Part shown: in pieces, positions 36,848 to 45,811 of the stretch
Numbering within the stretch: the first letter of the stretch is position 1
Layout of the letters: every line of letters starts with the position of its first letter
DNA from: JANXQE01 sp035651635
GTDB taxonomy: Bacteria > Verrucomicrobiota > Verrucomicrobiia > Limisphaerales > UBA8199
DNA: 64,000 nucleotides
Direction of reading: 5' to 3'
Assembly (NCBI GenBank): GCA_035651635.1
Contig: DASRFK010000024.1
Coordinates: 1 to 64,000, forward strand
Notes under the pieces: model-generated
Seen by the model: only the letters and a program-made list of their open reading frames with translations
Told to the model about the DNA's origin: nothing
The model's database searches: none
Translations under genes and position numbers: made by a program

Positions 36848-37395
36848 AGAGATATTTCCTCTAAAAATAAAGACACCGCCAGGTCCGGAAGTTGTATGCG
36901 TCATGTTTTGCTTGCCGCAGATTTCATTCTGTGGGTCCCTCCAATGAGGATTTCAGGCGGGTTCGTCTCGGATCTGGACCACAGGCTCGCAGGCCGGTTA
37001 CCTTTTGGCGAGCGGCCCCGTTCAGCTTCCTGGATTAATCCGTACCGGCTCATCTCCCAATGCGACCACCTCGGCACATTGGCGCCCATCGAGAATCCGC
37101 TCGTGGAGGCAGCCGAACTGCGTACCGTCACGATTATTGGATTGTACGGTCCGGACGCGCCCAAGTACCAAAATGGGCGGCGGACCGCACGGCGTTCAAG
37201 CGAACTGAAACCGATTCAGCCAATCAACCAAAGCGAGATCTACCGATGGGCGGTGGCAGCTGGCGTAGAGATTCTTCCCGCTGAAAATTGGTGTGCTCCA
37301 CAAGCATCTTCTGCTCGGCCCAAGGCGGATAACTGACTTGCCTGCGAAATCTGTGTCCCCTTTCAAGATTGGCGGGGATGAATAGATGAAAGAAC
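36848..37395. other. Intergenic, possible gene scrap
   Basis: On the plus strand 36896-37336 is open for 146 codons, with protein-like stretches such as LGTLAPIENPLVEAAELRTV, but I see no family, no signal peptide and no ribosome site. It may be part of a decayed gene. The plus-strand promoter of the sigma fusion at 37396 should also lie here. Confidence 0.35.
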
Positions 37396-40131
37396 ATGCG
37401 TGCGATGAGCGATTGGGAATTGATTCAGCAATATGCCAGGACTCAGTCCGAAGTGGCTTTTGCTGAGTTGGTCCACCGTCACCTCGGCTGGGTTTACTCC
37501 GTGGCGTTGCGCCGACTGGGCCGAGCTCAGTTGGCTGAGGAAGTAGCGCAGTCAGTCTTCATATTGCTGGCTGGCAAGGCCGGCCACCTTCGCCGGGGGA
37601 CTATTCTCGGAGGCTGGCTTTTTCGCACGACCTGCTTTGTGAGCAGTCGCGCACTCCGCGCCGAACAACGCCAAAAGCATCGTGAGCACATCGCTTCATC
37701 TATGAATCCCACGATCACGCTACCCGAGGACAACGATTCCGCCTGGGAACGGCTCGCCCCGCATTTGGATGAGGCCGTAGCTGCGCTTTCTCAAGTCGAC
37801 CGAAGCGCCGTTCTGTTGCGGTTTTATGAAAAGAAGCCTTTGCAGGAAATCGGAGAGCACCTGGGCATCAGTGAGGAAGCCGCCAAGAAACGCGTTAGCC
37901 GGGCGGTGGACAGGCTGCGCGATCACCTGCTTAAGCGCGGCGTGGCGCTTGGTGGAACTGTGCTGATGTCAGTATTGGTGGCAAAGAACGTGGAGGCAGT
38001 CCCGGTGGCACTCGAGGCAGGTGTGCTGTCAGCGATAAGCGCCGGAGCCTCCGCTTCGGCGGTGCTGCCTCAGTTAGCTCGGGAGACCTTGACTGCCTGG
38101 CGCTGGGCAAAGATCAAGCTCGTATCCGGACTCACGACAATGGGTCTGGTCGTGATGCTTGTAGCGATAAATACATGGGGTTGGCTCGGTGATCATGCCG
38201 CGAACCAACCGCTTTCAGGAAACTCTTCCCGAGGGCTGCAGGCAACAGCTTCCGTGGGAGCCCAGCCTCCTCAGGCTCCTTCAGCGGCCACTCCGAGGCC
38301 GTCGGCACCAACTCGGCAAAAAGGCGTGCTCACCGGTGTTGTATGGGATGATCGCGGACATCCGATCGCCGGTGCCAAGGTGTGGGGCGGCTTCAGCTCT
38401 GCCCCTTTTGCGCAGGCCACAACCGATTCTTCCGGGCAGTTCGCACTGGACAAGGTGGCCGCACCGCCGTTCTTGACCGTCACAGCCGATGGTTTTGCAG
38501 CCGACCAACAGCAGTTTGATCCCGCGGATCTATCCGGGACATTTGTTTTCCGCCTCGCCCCAGCGCCGGCTTTAAAACTGCTTCTAGTGGACGAGTCCGG
38601 ACAAGGCGTGCCGGGGGTGAGCCTGTTCCTGGCCGATTGGTGGGGACGGGCGGGAACCCTTGCCCAACACTTGCCTCAGCAGAGTGGGGCAGACGGTCAC
38701 CTGCAATGGCTTTCTGCCCCCAAAGGGGAACTGGAGCTGCAATTTGGAAAGACGGGCTACCGGTATTCCCGCACCAATAAGCTTGCCGCTGATGGGCTGG
38801 AGCACGTGATCGTATTGCACCCAGCGGGAACGCTGAGAGGCACTGTCACCGACGCCGAAACCGGAGCGCCGGTAGTGAATTTCGATTTTACCCCCGGCCA
38901 CGCGCAACCATGGGTTCCATCAAACCCGACGCCCTTATGGGACTTGCACAGCAAACCCGGCAGCAATGGATTATTTAAAATGGCACTGGACGAGGAGCAA
39001 GTTGCTTACGTGCGAATCCAGGCAGAAGGCTATGAGACGCTGGAGGCTGAAATTCCATCGACCAATGGCCTTGAGGTGGTTCAGGAATTCTCGCTTCGCC
39101 GCGAGAGCGAGGCCAACTCGATCCGGGGTACGGTCCTGATGCCCGATGGCAATCCGGCGGTAGGCGTGGAAGTGGCCCTATGCACAGCGTATGTCGGAGT
39201 GATGGTCAACGGGGGATCGTTCGCACCGGAGGCGTTTGGCCGGACTCGCGACGTGAACAGCAACGATTACCGCACAATGACCGACCGCCTGGGTGCCTTC
39301 TCGTTTGTTGCCAGGCCGCGAGCCCACACCGTCGTGGCGATTGGCGCGGCGGGCATCGGCCAGGTGCGTTGCTTTGATTTGTCCAAACCGCTGGAGATTC
39401 GGCTCCAAGCTTGGGGCCGGGTGGAGGGCACGGTTCGGACTGCGGACGGCCAGTGGTCCAATCGGAAGCTGATTTGGGGTCACCCAGGCAGGCTGACCGA
39501 TTGGATGACGGTGTTCTATGACCCGAAAGGGTCCTCCGCCGTTTCGGATGCGAATGGCAGTTTTACGATGGAACATATCCCGCCGGGTGATGGCCACGTG
39601 ATAATCGATGACGGCCCCGGCTCGCCATCTATTATTTCGCGTTCGGTCCGAGTGGACCCTGGTCAAACGGTTCAGGTGCAGGTGGGCGGCGTTGGCAGGC
39701 CGGTCATCGGGAGGTTAGTTGCCCCGCCCGGGGTCGAAATTCGAAACTGGACCAACCAGGTGACCCACTCGGAACTGCATGTAGAATGGGCAGATTACCA
39801 CATACCCAAGGATTTGACGGGCAACGCGGTCGAGCGCTGGAAGCTGGAGTTTGAGGATACCGCGGAAGGGCGAGCCTGGTTCCGTGACCAATACTCCTAC
39901 AACTTCCAAGTGGCGGGAGATGGCTCCTTCAGCATCCCTGAAGTGCTGCCGGGGAATTATCGCTTGTTCATCGATGTTGCGCAGGGTTACCTCGGCTCAG
40001 GTGCTGATGCCGAGCCCAGCCGGCCCGGCGGCGCTCGAATTGCAAGTACGGGCATGAAGGTGATTGTGACCGAAATTGGCCAGAGCACTTCGGCTTTGGA
40101 TCTTGGAGACGTCCTGCTCGTGGGAGATTAA
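37396..40131 (+). CDS. ECF sigma factor fused to membrane anchor and carboxypeptidase-regulatory-like repeats
   Basis: 911 residues (ATG 37396; ATG 37405 is possible). Residues 1-185 are an ECF sigma factor: IQQYARTQSEVAFAELVHRH, EEVAQSVFILLAGKAG, then LSQVDRSAVLLRFYEKKPLQ and EEAAKKRVSRAVDRLR. A membrane segment at about 243-262 (GLTTMGLVVMLVAINTW) is followed by a Pro/Ala-rich linker and about 630 residues of carboxypeptidase-regulatory-like repeats (VLTGVVWDDRGHPIAGAKVW, SIRGTVLMPDGNPAVGVEV). The repeats match those of the M56 protein at 1816-5949 (GGVGRPVIGR and GGEGRPVIGQ in equivalent places). Predicted topology as for the protein at 31565-33112. No anti-sigma gene is adjacent. Confidence 0.86.
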   Translation: MRAMSDWELIQQYARTQSEVAFAELVHRHLGWVYSVALRRLGRAQLAEEVAQSVFILLAGKAGHLRRGTILGGWLFRTTCFVSSRALRAEQRQKHREHIASSMNPTITLPEDNDSAWERLAPHLDEAVAALSQVDRSAVLLRFYEKKPLQEIGEHLGISEEAAKKRVSRAVDRLRDHLLKRGVALGGTVLMSVLVAKNVEAVPVALEAGVLSAISAGASASAVLPQLARETLTAWRWAKIKLVSGLTTMGLVVMLVAINTWGWLGDHAANQPLSGNSSRGLQATASVGAQPPQAPSAATPRPSAPTRQKGVLTGVVWDDRGHPIAGAKVWGGFSSAPFAQATTDSSGQFALDKVAAPPFLTVTADGFAADQQQFDPADLSGTFVFRLAPAPALKLLLVDESGQGVPGVSLFLADWWGRAGTLAQHLPQQSGADGHLQWLSAPKGELELQFGKTGYRYSRTNKLAADGLEHVIVLHPAGTLRGTVTDAETGAPVVNFDFTPGHAQPWVPSNPTPLWDLHSKPGSNGLFKMALDEEQVAYVRIQAEGYETLEAEIPSTNGLEVVQEFSLRRESEANSIRGTVLMPDGNPAVGVEVALCTAYVGVMVNGGSFAPEAFGRTRDVNSNDYRTMTDRLGAFSFVARPRAHTVVAIGAAGIGQVRCFDLSKPLEIRLQAWGRVEGTVRTADGQWSNRKLIWGHPGRLTDWMTVFYDPKGSSAVSDANGSFTMEHIPPGDGHVIIDDGPGSPSIISRSVRVDPGQTVQVQVGGVGRPVIGRLVAPPGVEIRNWTNQVTHSELHVEWADYHIPKDLTGNAVERWKLEFEDTAEGRAWFRDQYSYNFQVAGDGSFSIPEVLPGNYRLFIDVAQGYLGSGADAEPSRPGGARIASTGMKVIVTEIGQSTSALDLGDVLLVGD

Positions 40132-40156
40132 GGACGCAAGTCGTCCTCCTCCCGAT

Positions 40157-41098
40157 TTATCCCAAGCAATGGCCGAGCGAGAAGACACCGGTCGCGAGCC
40201 AAAAGAGTAACCCCGTGATCAAGCCGCACCAGGCGAGGACCGCTGCCCTCGGACTTACCGGATCGCGGCACACAAGGAATGGGCTGATCCCGGCAACCAG
40301 TATAGGCAGCCCAACAACCGCATACTTGAACGCCCATTCAAAACTCCAGCCAGTCGCGATCGGTCCCAGGAATGGCCCCAGCACGACCAAACCGACGGAG
40401 CCCAGTGCAACCACAGGGAACCTTGTTACAGGTACATGAGCTGCGCGCTCGAAAAGTGCCACCGCCAGAAGCAACACCGTCGCAAAGATAGCCAACCCTG
40501 CCGCCATCCAGGCCACGAGCAGCACGAAACGTCGATCCAATCGCAACAAAACGGATTCAGTACCGCCGCCGCTCCTCGCACTCTGGTCCTCAAGGAAGCC
40601 GCGATCCCGCTTTAGCCACAAAGTCCACAATGCGATCCAAATCGCTGTAAGCGGTGCGACTCCAAAGAGCATACGCCAGGCCTGGTCCTGCAGCTGCATT
40701 CGAACGGACAGGCTATAGCTTGTGTATCCGCCACTATGACGATTAACGATTAGGCCGATCAGGTCGGGGTGAGTGCGCACCAGCCAGCACCCGAACGCCA
40801 GGACCAGGCCAACGATAGACCCTATGAGCGTTCCCAGCATCAACACAAATCCCCAGCTCCGCCCCGCAATCCAGCGTGGCATAAAAGAACCAATCAAAGC
40901 ACCGGCCGGGAAAATCATCCATGCGCACGGCAGCCAAAAAAAGCCAAGCTCGAAAAACGGGCCATTGTTCTTGCGCATTGCAAGGGCCCAAAGGGTCGAG
41001 CCCGCCATCAAGATCAATCCGCCGCGTAAAGCGGCAATCAGCTGGCCTTCACAGCTGGCGTTGGCTAAAAACGGGTTGGTGGCATGACCCCGTATCAT
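40157..41098 (-). CDS. Multi-spanning membrane protein of unknown function
   Basis: 313 residues from ATG 41098 (a longer frame to 41158 is possible). Eight or so hydrophobic segments are visible, in pairs (for example IAALRGGLILMAGSTLWALA, then GFVLMLGTLIGSIVGLVLAF). A charged loop of about 20 residues lies mid-protein (RDRGFLEDQSARSGGG). No transporter signature recognised. It is convergent with the sigma fusion gene, with 25 bases between the stops. Confidence 0.65.
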   Translation of the reverse strand: MIRGHATNPFLANASCEGQLIAALRGGLILMAGSTLWALAMRKNNGPFFELGFFWLPCAWMIFPAGALIGSFMPRWIAGRSWGFVLMLGTLIGSIVGLVLAFGCWLVRTHPDLIGLIVNRHSGGYTSYSLSVRMQLQDQAWRMLFGVAPLTAIWIALWTLWLKRDRGFLEDQSARSGGGTESVLLRLDRRFVLLVAWMAAGLAIFATVLLLAVALFERAAHVPVTRFPVVALGSVGLVVLGPFLGPIATGWSFEWAFKYAVVGLPILVAGISPFLVCRDPVSPRAAVLAWCGLITGLLFWLATGVFSLGHCLG

Positions 41099-41558
41099 AG
41101 CGTTAAAGTGCTTCAGCGGTGCTGACAATGCCGTGCTTCCGCGGACCTGATTTCGCACGCACCACGCATTCGATTTCAGAATACGAAGCGCTACAAATAA
41201 TACAACGCCTTCTTGATAACGGCCCCTTTAACCCAGAAAGGGATCAAATGAGAGGCGAAAACTTCAACGGATAGGACTGAGAGTATCACGCCGCCTTGTG
41301 ACAAGTTAAGGAAACATCGTGATCGTTAAACTGCTTAAACCCTTAACCCGGTCTCGCTGGGAGACAGTTCCAAACCCCCAGTCCACAGGGTTGGGCCTCG
41401 GATCTCGAAGATGTTTTCCTACGGGCCTATTAAGGATCCGAAATTCGGCTTTCGGCGGTTATGTGGCTAAGACGGGAAACGATCGTCCTCATTTACATGG
41501 CGATTTGTACCGCAATGAAACGAGCGGCTGCTCTCATGTGAAGACGATCGCTTTTGAA
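41099..41558. other. Intergenic, about 460 bases, no gene supported
   Basis: No convincing gene. An inverted repeat CCCTTT/AAAGGG lies at 41224-41242 without a T tract. Reading frames here extend into the antisense of the S41 gene and are not supported. Confidence 0.35.
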
Positions 41559-42998
41559 TCACGGTGCCCTAGTCCTGAAGCTGTAATGGACGGGATTGAG
41601 AGGAACACCCTCGGCGCTACGGAAATTCCTGAACGAAGGACTGTTCAGACCCAGGTGATATTCCCGGTCGGCCTTAAGTTCGACCGGCAAGACGCACGTC
41701 TTGTGATCTTCCGTCCAGTGCGGCCGTTGGTTAGTCGGGATGGTTGGAAATTGTTCCCCGCCGCCGGTCCAGGAGAACCCGCCGGCCATGGGCATGTTGA
41801 AGGTCACGCGGAGCTCGGTGAGGCGCGGGTCCACATCCTGCGCGCCGTTGCAGGGATTCAGTTCAACAATTTCGGGTTTGACGGCGCCCGAAGCGGCCGC
41901 GAACTCGGCGGCGTCCTCCTTTTGCGGCACGAAAGCCGGCCCGGCAATAGGCTGCTCCGGCAAGGGGGCAGTGCGCAGGCGGGCCAAGGCGGCGGTCAGC
42001 AGGTCGTCGCGCAGCCCCTCGAAGGCGCCCGATGAAGGGTCGAAAACGACTTGTGGCTGGAACCCGCGTTCATCCAGCGGAGTCCCGTCGGGCAAATAAT
42101 CGATCCAGCTCGGCACGCTCACCGTCATGTCCAGCGGCAAGTGAATAATTTTCGGGTTCCCGCTCGAGCCACAGGTGTGATCACCCATGACAGTGACCTG
42201 CTGCGCGCCACTCATCATGGCGATAAACGATTCGTTGCTGCTCATGCACTTTTGGCCGATCAGCAGGACGACCGGACGATCGTAGCGCCACGGTCCTTGC
42301 GGGGAAACCCGCCGTTCGAGTTTGACCGTCAAATTGGTATGGCTCGGTCCGTTGCGAAACTGGCTGAAAGCATAGACGAATTCTTTGTCTAGAAACCGGC
42401 CGGCCACCTCCTCGGCCAGGTCCTCGCTGCCACCCCCGTTGAGCCGGACATCCACCATTAACCCGCGGGTGTTCCGCATCTGTTCCAAGGCCTGATGACA
42501 AAACGCCGGAATGTGCTGGTCGCTCCAGCCGTAAATCGCCAGAAACCCGATTCTGTCCGGCGTAATGGCCCATTGCACCTGTCCGGCTTCGTGGACTCGG
42601 CCCAGAATCGCCGCGTGTGCCCCTGGATTGGCATTGGCTGTTCGCGGCCGATTGAACACCGGCACGTCTTCCCCCCCAACTGTTAGCCAGATGTGTAGGT
42701 CGCGCAGCGATCTCAGCATCTCCGAGCAGACCCCGGCAAACTCGTTGGTGGATCGGCTCGCCAACGCCTTGGGCCGATAAAGCTCCTGCAACCGATGCCA
42801 ATCCACCTCGGGGCGCAACGCAAACATGGCGTAATTGCTGTCAAAAGCCTCCCACAACTCGTCGAAGGCTTTGGCGGCGAGGGTCGGCGGCAGTTTCGAG
42901 GGCGGTTCGGCTTCATGGCCTGGCGAATCAGCCCTTTGACCTAGACCGGTGCTTGTGGCGAGTCCCAGGCTGATTCCGATTAGCAATAAAGCCTTCAT
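41559..42998 (-). CDS. S41-family (C-terminal-processing-like) peptidase with Ig-like domain
   Basis: 479 residues from ATG 42998 (ribosome site AAGGAAC), with signal peptide MKALLLIGISLGLATSTGLG. The S41 core reads RIGFLAIYGWSDQHIPAF, then MVDVRLNGGGSEDLAEEVAG and VLLIGQKCMSSNESFIAMM with the probable catalytic Ser, then GDHTCGSSGNP. No PDZ domain is obvious. The last 105 residues are an Ig-like domain (VDPRLTELRVTFNMPM, FSWTGGGEQFP, TCVLPVELKADREYHLGLNS) shared with the M56 protein at 45812-47530. It ends the operon begun by the third BlaI gene. Confidence 0.82.
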   Translation of the reverse strand: MKALLLIGISLGLATSTGLGQRADSPGHEAEPPSKLPPTLAAKAFDELWEAFDSNYAMFALRPEVDWHRLQELYRPKALASRSTNEFAGVCSEMLRSLRDLHIWLTVGGEDVPVFNRPRTANANPGAHAAILGRVHEAGQVQWAITPDRIGFLAIYGWSDQHIPAFCHQALEQMRNTRGLMVDVRLNGGGSEDLAEEVAGRFLDKEFVYAFSQFRNGPSHTNLTVKLERRVSPQGPWRYDRPVVLLIGQKCMSSNESFIAMMSGAQQVTVMGDHTCGSSGNPKIIHLPLDMTVSVPSWIDYLPDGTPLDERGFQPQVVFDPSSGAFEGLRDDLLTAALARLRTAPLPEQPIAGPAFVPQKEDAAEFAAASGAVKPEIVELNPCNGAQDVDPRLTELRVTFNMPMAGGFSWTGGGEQFPTIPTNQRPHWTEDHKTCVLPVELKADREYHLGLNSPSFRNFRSAEGVPLNPVHYSFRTRAP

Positions 42999-43021
42999 AG
43001 TTCCTTTCAAAAATGACTGCT

Positions 43022-45754
43022 CTAGTTGAGTCCTCCATCCACACTCGTGCCACGAGGGCCAAACTTGCCTAAACCAAGGCTCATCCGCCCATCGCTTCCG
43101 TCACTCACCCGAATGAACCGATTTGTGTAGGCGGCGTCCAATGCATCTGCGGGTTGAATCAAGGCGCCTTTAGGCCTGGGTAACGCGAACGCCGCAGTTG
43201 GCAGAGGCTGGTTGATTGAGTCGTAGAAGAAACGCGTTCGTGAGAGGCGGTCACGGTCTGCGGTGAGGATCTCAGCCAGGAGATAGGTGCGGGGGTCGAT
43301 CCGCCACTGGGTGCGATTTCCAGCGGTGCCGCCTCCAGCGTCCAATTCCCGCGCGCTTGAGGTTTCAATCAGGTGCCACTGCTTGTCCCCGCGCCGGATC
43401 AGGCCGCTGTATTCCAGACCGAGCGAACCGACCGCCTCCGCCGGCGTTTTTCCGATGAGGCCAAATGGATCGCAAAACGACAGCTCCCAGCGGCCCGCTT
43501 CCTTGGCCGGATAAAACTCGACCTTCTCCCTCGCCTCGTTCACGTCGTCCATCCAGCAATGAAGCGCATCAGCCCCGATTCGAAATACGGGACATCCCAT
43601 AATGTCGGAGACATCCCCAAAGCAGTACTGAGGGCGCTGCCACCGGAAGCTTGAGCCTGTCGAGGTCAACGCTACGAACCAAGCGCCCTTCCGGTTCTGA
43701 GAGAGTTCCTGCACCCGTTCCGAGATGGCTGTCAGTTGCAGCCGCTCGCGCTTCATCGCCTCAAGGAGGTCCAGCAGTTGCGAAGCCCCATGCTCCGGCG
43801 ACACTACGGACTCGTCGACCTGACTTTTCAGCATGGCCCCAATAGTTGCCTCATCGCTGTAGGAGGATGCCTCACTCGAGAGGCTGGAAGGAGCACTCGC
43901 GGCGGCCCCAGCGGACCCTTGAGTGAAAAAACGCCAGGCGAAAACACAGCCCAGCCGGCGTTCAGCCGAACGAAAGCCCTGCTGTGGCGTTCGCTTGCGC
44001 ACTTCATCGATCCTCATCCCGGGCATGAGCCAGGCCTCGTTGACGACGATTTGGTGCAGTGTCCCAGCGGCCAGGCGCAGTGGAACGGTGAATTCGTAGT
44101 GTTCCGCATCGTATTTGGGAAAATCGCAATCCGCGAACCCGCCGCAATCCCAGGTCAGCATGAGCGATAGCGGGTCCATGGGCCGATCAAAGCGCACCCG
44201 CAATTCTGTTGCTGGAGCTACGGCCGCTGAGCCATCAGGGGGAAAGACCGAAATCACTCTCGGCCGCGTCGGGTCCTGCGTCTCGTCAGTGGTATCTAGG
44301 GCAAAGTCAGGCAGCGGCTGTTCCAAGCCCGCAGTGGAACTCACCAAACGCGATACGGCACGCTCTTCCAGCGCGGCGATGTACTGCGGATCATTCGCTC
44401 CCCTCTCGAGCCGGAAGTAGCGGCGTAACCCTTGCTGGGTATCCGCATCAATAATGTACTGGGTAGAGTCCGAGAGGGCTGTGTTGGTGTCCGGGGGCCA
44501 GGTGGAAACGCTTTTCAGGTTGGCGATGGCACACATTTCGGCGCGCATGTTGGCTGCATCAGAGGACACTGTCTGCGGAGGAAACAAGTTACGGATGGTC
44601 TTGGCATGAAAGCGTAAAAATACGTGCGCCACCGATTCAACCTGGTGAGTGGCCGGATTGATTAGCCTTCCGTTTTCACGGGGTACAAGGACAGCAAACA
44701 GCGCCCCGTTCGCATCGTGGCCAATCCCGAGGTGGCTCTCGCCTAAGTCCAACTGCAAATCCCGCCCTACTCCGAACCGGAAGCGCGATATGAGAAATAG
44801 GTCTTCCTGTGTCAATTCCCAGTGCCCGGTTGTACGGGGCAACGCAGCACCAGCGGCCAAACCAGCAGGGTACTGCTGAAGCAAATCTCCCGGGCGCAAC
44901 TGTTCGAGCTGAAGCCCAACCAATTCGACCTGCTGTTGCCAGCGTGACCAGCGATCATTCTTGCCACCCCCGCCGTGCGCTGAGCCGCGTTGGAACATCC
45001 ACGTTTGCCGCGGGGTTACCTGAAACTCAAGGTCCTCATTCCAGGTATCCTGCATCGTCCATTTAACACTTCGCGGCGCCCGTCCCCCGCCCAGCCGCAG
45101 AAAGTCTGGATCAAATTCCCAACTGTTCCCATAAGGTTGGCCGGCACTGAAGCCACCCTGCGCCGAGGCTCCAATGAATAGGGGGATGGCACTCTCCGGG
45201 TCGACAAGGAGTCTGGCCGCCTGGGCTGGAAAGGTAGCGTAGGAGTAGTGAAGACTACCCGCCCCCATCCCCATCTCGCATCTGAGCGGTTGAAAGAAAT
45301 TGACTTCAAGAGCCAGAACCCGACGGCCCCGCCATCGGGTGGTTCCGAGGGTGCGGACGGTATAATTATCGCGATCCTTAAACATGCCCTGAAGAGGAGT
45401 CCAGAGGGCTGCCCCGACGCGCAAATTGTCAGTCGCTCGCCATCGGGCCGTGAACGGCCCCTCCATGCTCTGCTGGCTCTCGAAAGGGTGTCGCAGCGAT
45501 CGCCAGCCATTATCCAGCGAAATTCGCCGCCACTTCCGACGTAACTTGTAGCTGGCCCAGATGGGCTGGGTCTCGAGCCAGGGCCGATTGGTCTCGAAAA
45601 TTCTGGCCACCATCGCCTTCGCGTCCACTTCCGGGCCAACAGGCGTGTAGGTCAGGCTTTCCGGCGAGAGCCTACGCTGCTTCACTGCTACCACGATGGT
45701 TACCAAACTCAAAGTGACCACCAGTGCCAACCCAGCCAGGCGGAGGCGTTTCAT
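43022..45754 (-). CDS. Large secreted or anchored protein with Ig-like domain, unknown function
   Basis: 910 residues with an N-terminal membrane or signal segment (LAGLALVVTLSLVTIVVAV). Residues about 500-620 hold an Ig-like domain (RVISVFPPDGSAAVAPATEL, RVRFDRPMDPLSLMLTWDCG, EFTVPLRLAAGTLHQIVVNE) related to those of its two operon neighbours. Two further parts, about 60-480 and 650-900, contain similar beta-rich segments for which I recognise no family (for example WQQQVELVGLQLEQLRPGD and YLLAEILTADRDRLSRTRF). The gap to the S41 gene is 23 bases, and to the M56 gene 57 bases. Confidence 0.7.
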   Translation of the reverse strand: MKRLRLAGLALVVTLSLVTIVVAVKQRRLSPESLTYTPVGPEVDAKAMVARIFETNRPWLETQPIWASYKLRRKWRRISLDNGWRSLRHPFESQQSMEGPFTARWRATDNLRVGAALWTPLQGMFKDRDNYTVRTLGTTRWRGRRVLALEVNFFQPLRCEMGMGAGSLHYSYATFPAQAARLLVDPESAIPLFIGASAQGGFSAGQPYGNSWEFDPDFLRLGGGRAPRSVKWTMQDTWNEDLEFQVTPRQTWMFQRGSAHGGGGKNDRWSRWQQQVELVGLQLEQLRPGDLLQQYPAGLAAGAALPRTTGHWELTQEDLFLISRFRFGVGRDLQLDLGESHLGIGHDANGALFAVLVPRENGRLINPATHQVESVAHVFLRFHAKTIRNLFPPQTVSSDAANMRAEMCAIANLKSVSTWPPDTNTALSDSTQYIIDADTQQGLRRYFRLERGANDPQYIAALEERAVSRLVSSTAGLEQPLPDFALDTTDETQDPTRPRVISVFPPDGSAAVAPATELRVRFDRPMDPLSLMLTWDCGGFADCDFPKYDAEHYEFTVPLRLAAGTLHQIVVNEAWLMPGMRIDEVRKRTPQQGFRSAERRLGCVFAWRFFTQGSAGAAASAPSSLSSEASSYSDEATIGAMLKSQVDESVVSPEHGASQLLDLLEAMKRERLQLTAISERVQELSQNRKGAWFVALTSTGSSFRWQRPQYCFGDVSDIMGCPVFRIGADALHCWMDDVNEAREKVEFYPAKEAGRWELSFCDPFGLIGKTPAEAVGSLGLEYSGLIRRGDKQWHLIETSSARELDAGGGTAGNRTQWRIDPRTYLLAEILTADRDRLSRTRFFYDSINQPLPTAAFALPRPKGALIQPADALDAAYTNRFIRVSDGSDGRMSLGLGKFGPRGTSVDGGLN

Positions 45755-45811
45755 AACTTAGGGAAGTCCAAGCTATCTCGTTGGCTATTCGGCCGAGGCG
45801 CCAGTGCGCGC

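Noticed and set aside
36896..37336. 146-codon plus-strand frame as a gene
   Set aside because: It has some protein-like stretches but no family, signal peptide or ribosome site. Kept only as a possible scrap.
41319..42035. Long plus-strand frame overlapping the S41 peptidase gene
   Set aside because: It is antisense to a well-supported gene with catalytic motifs, so it is a shadow.
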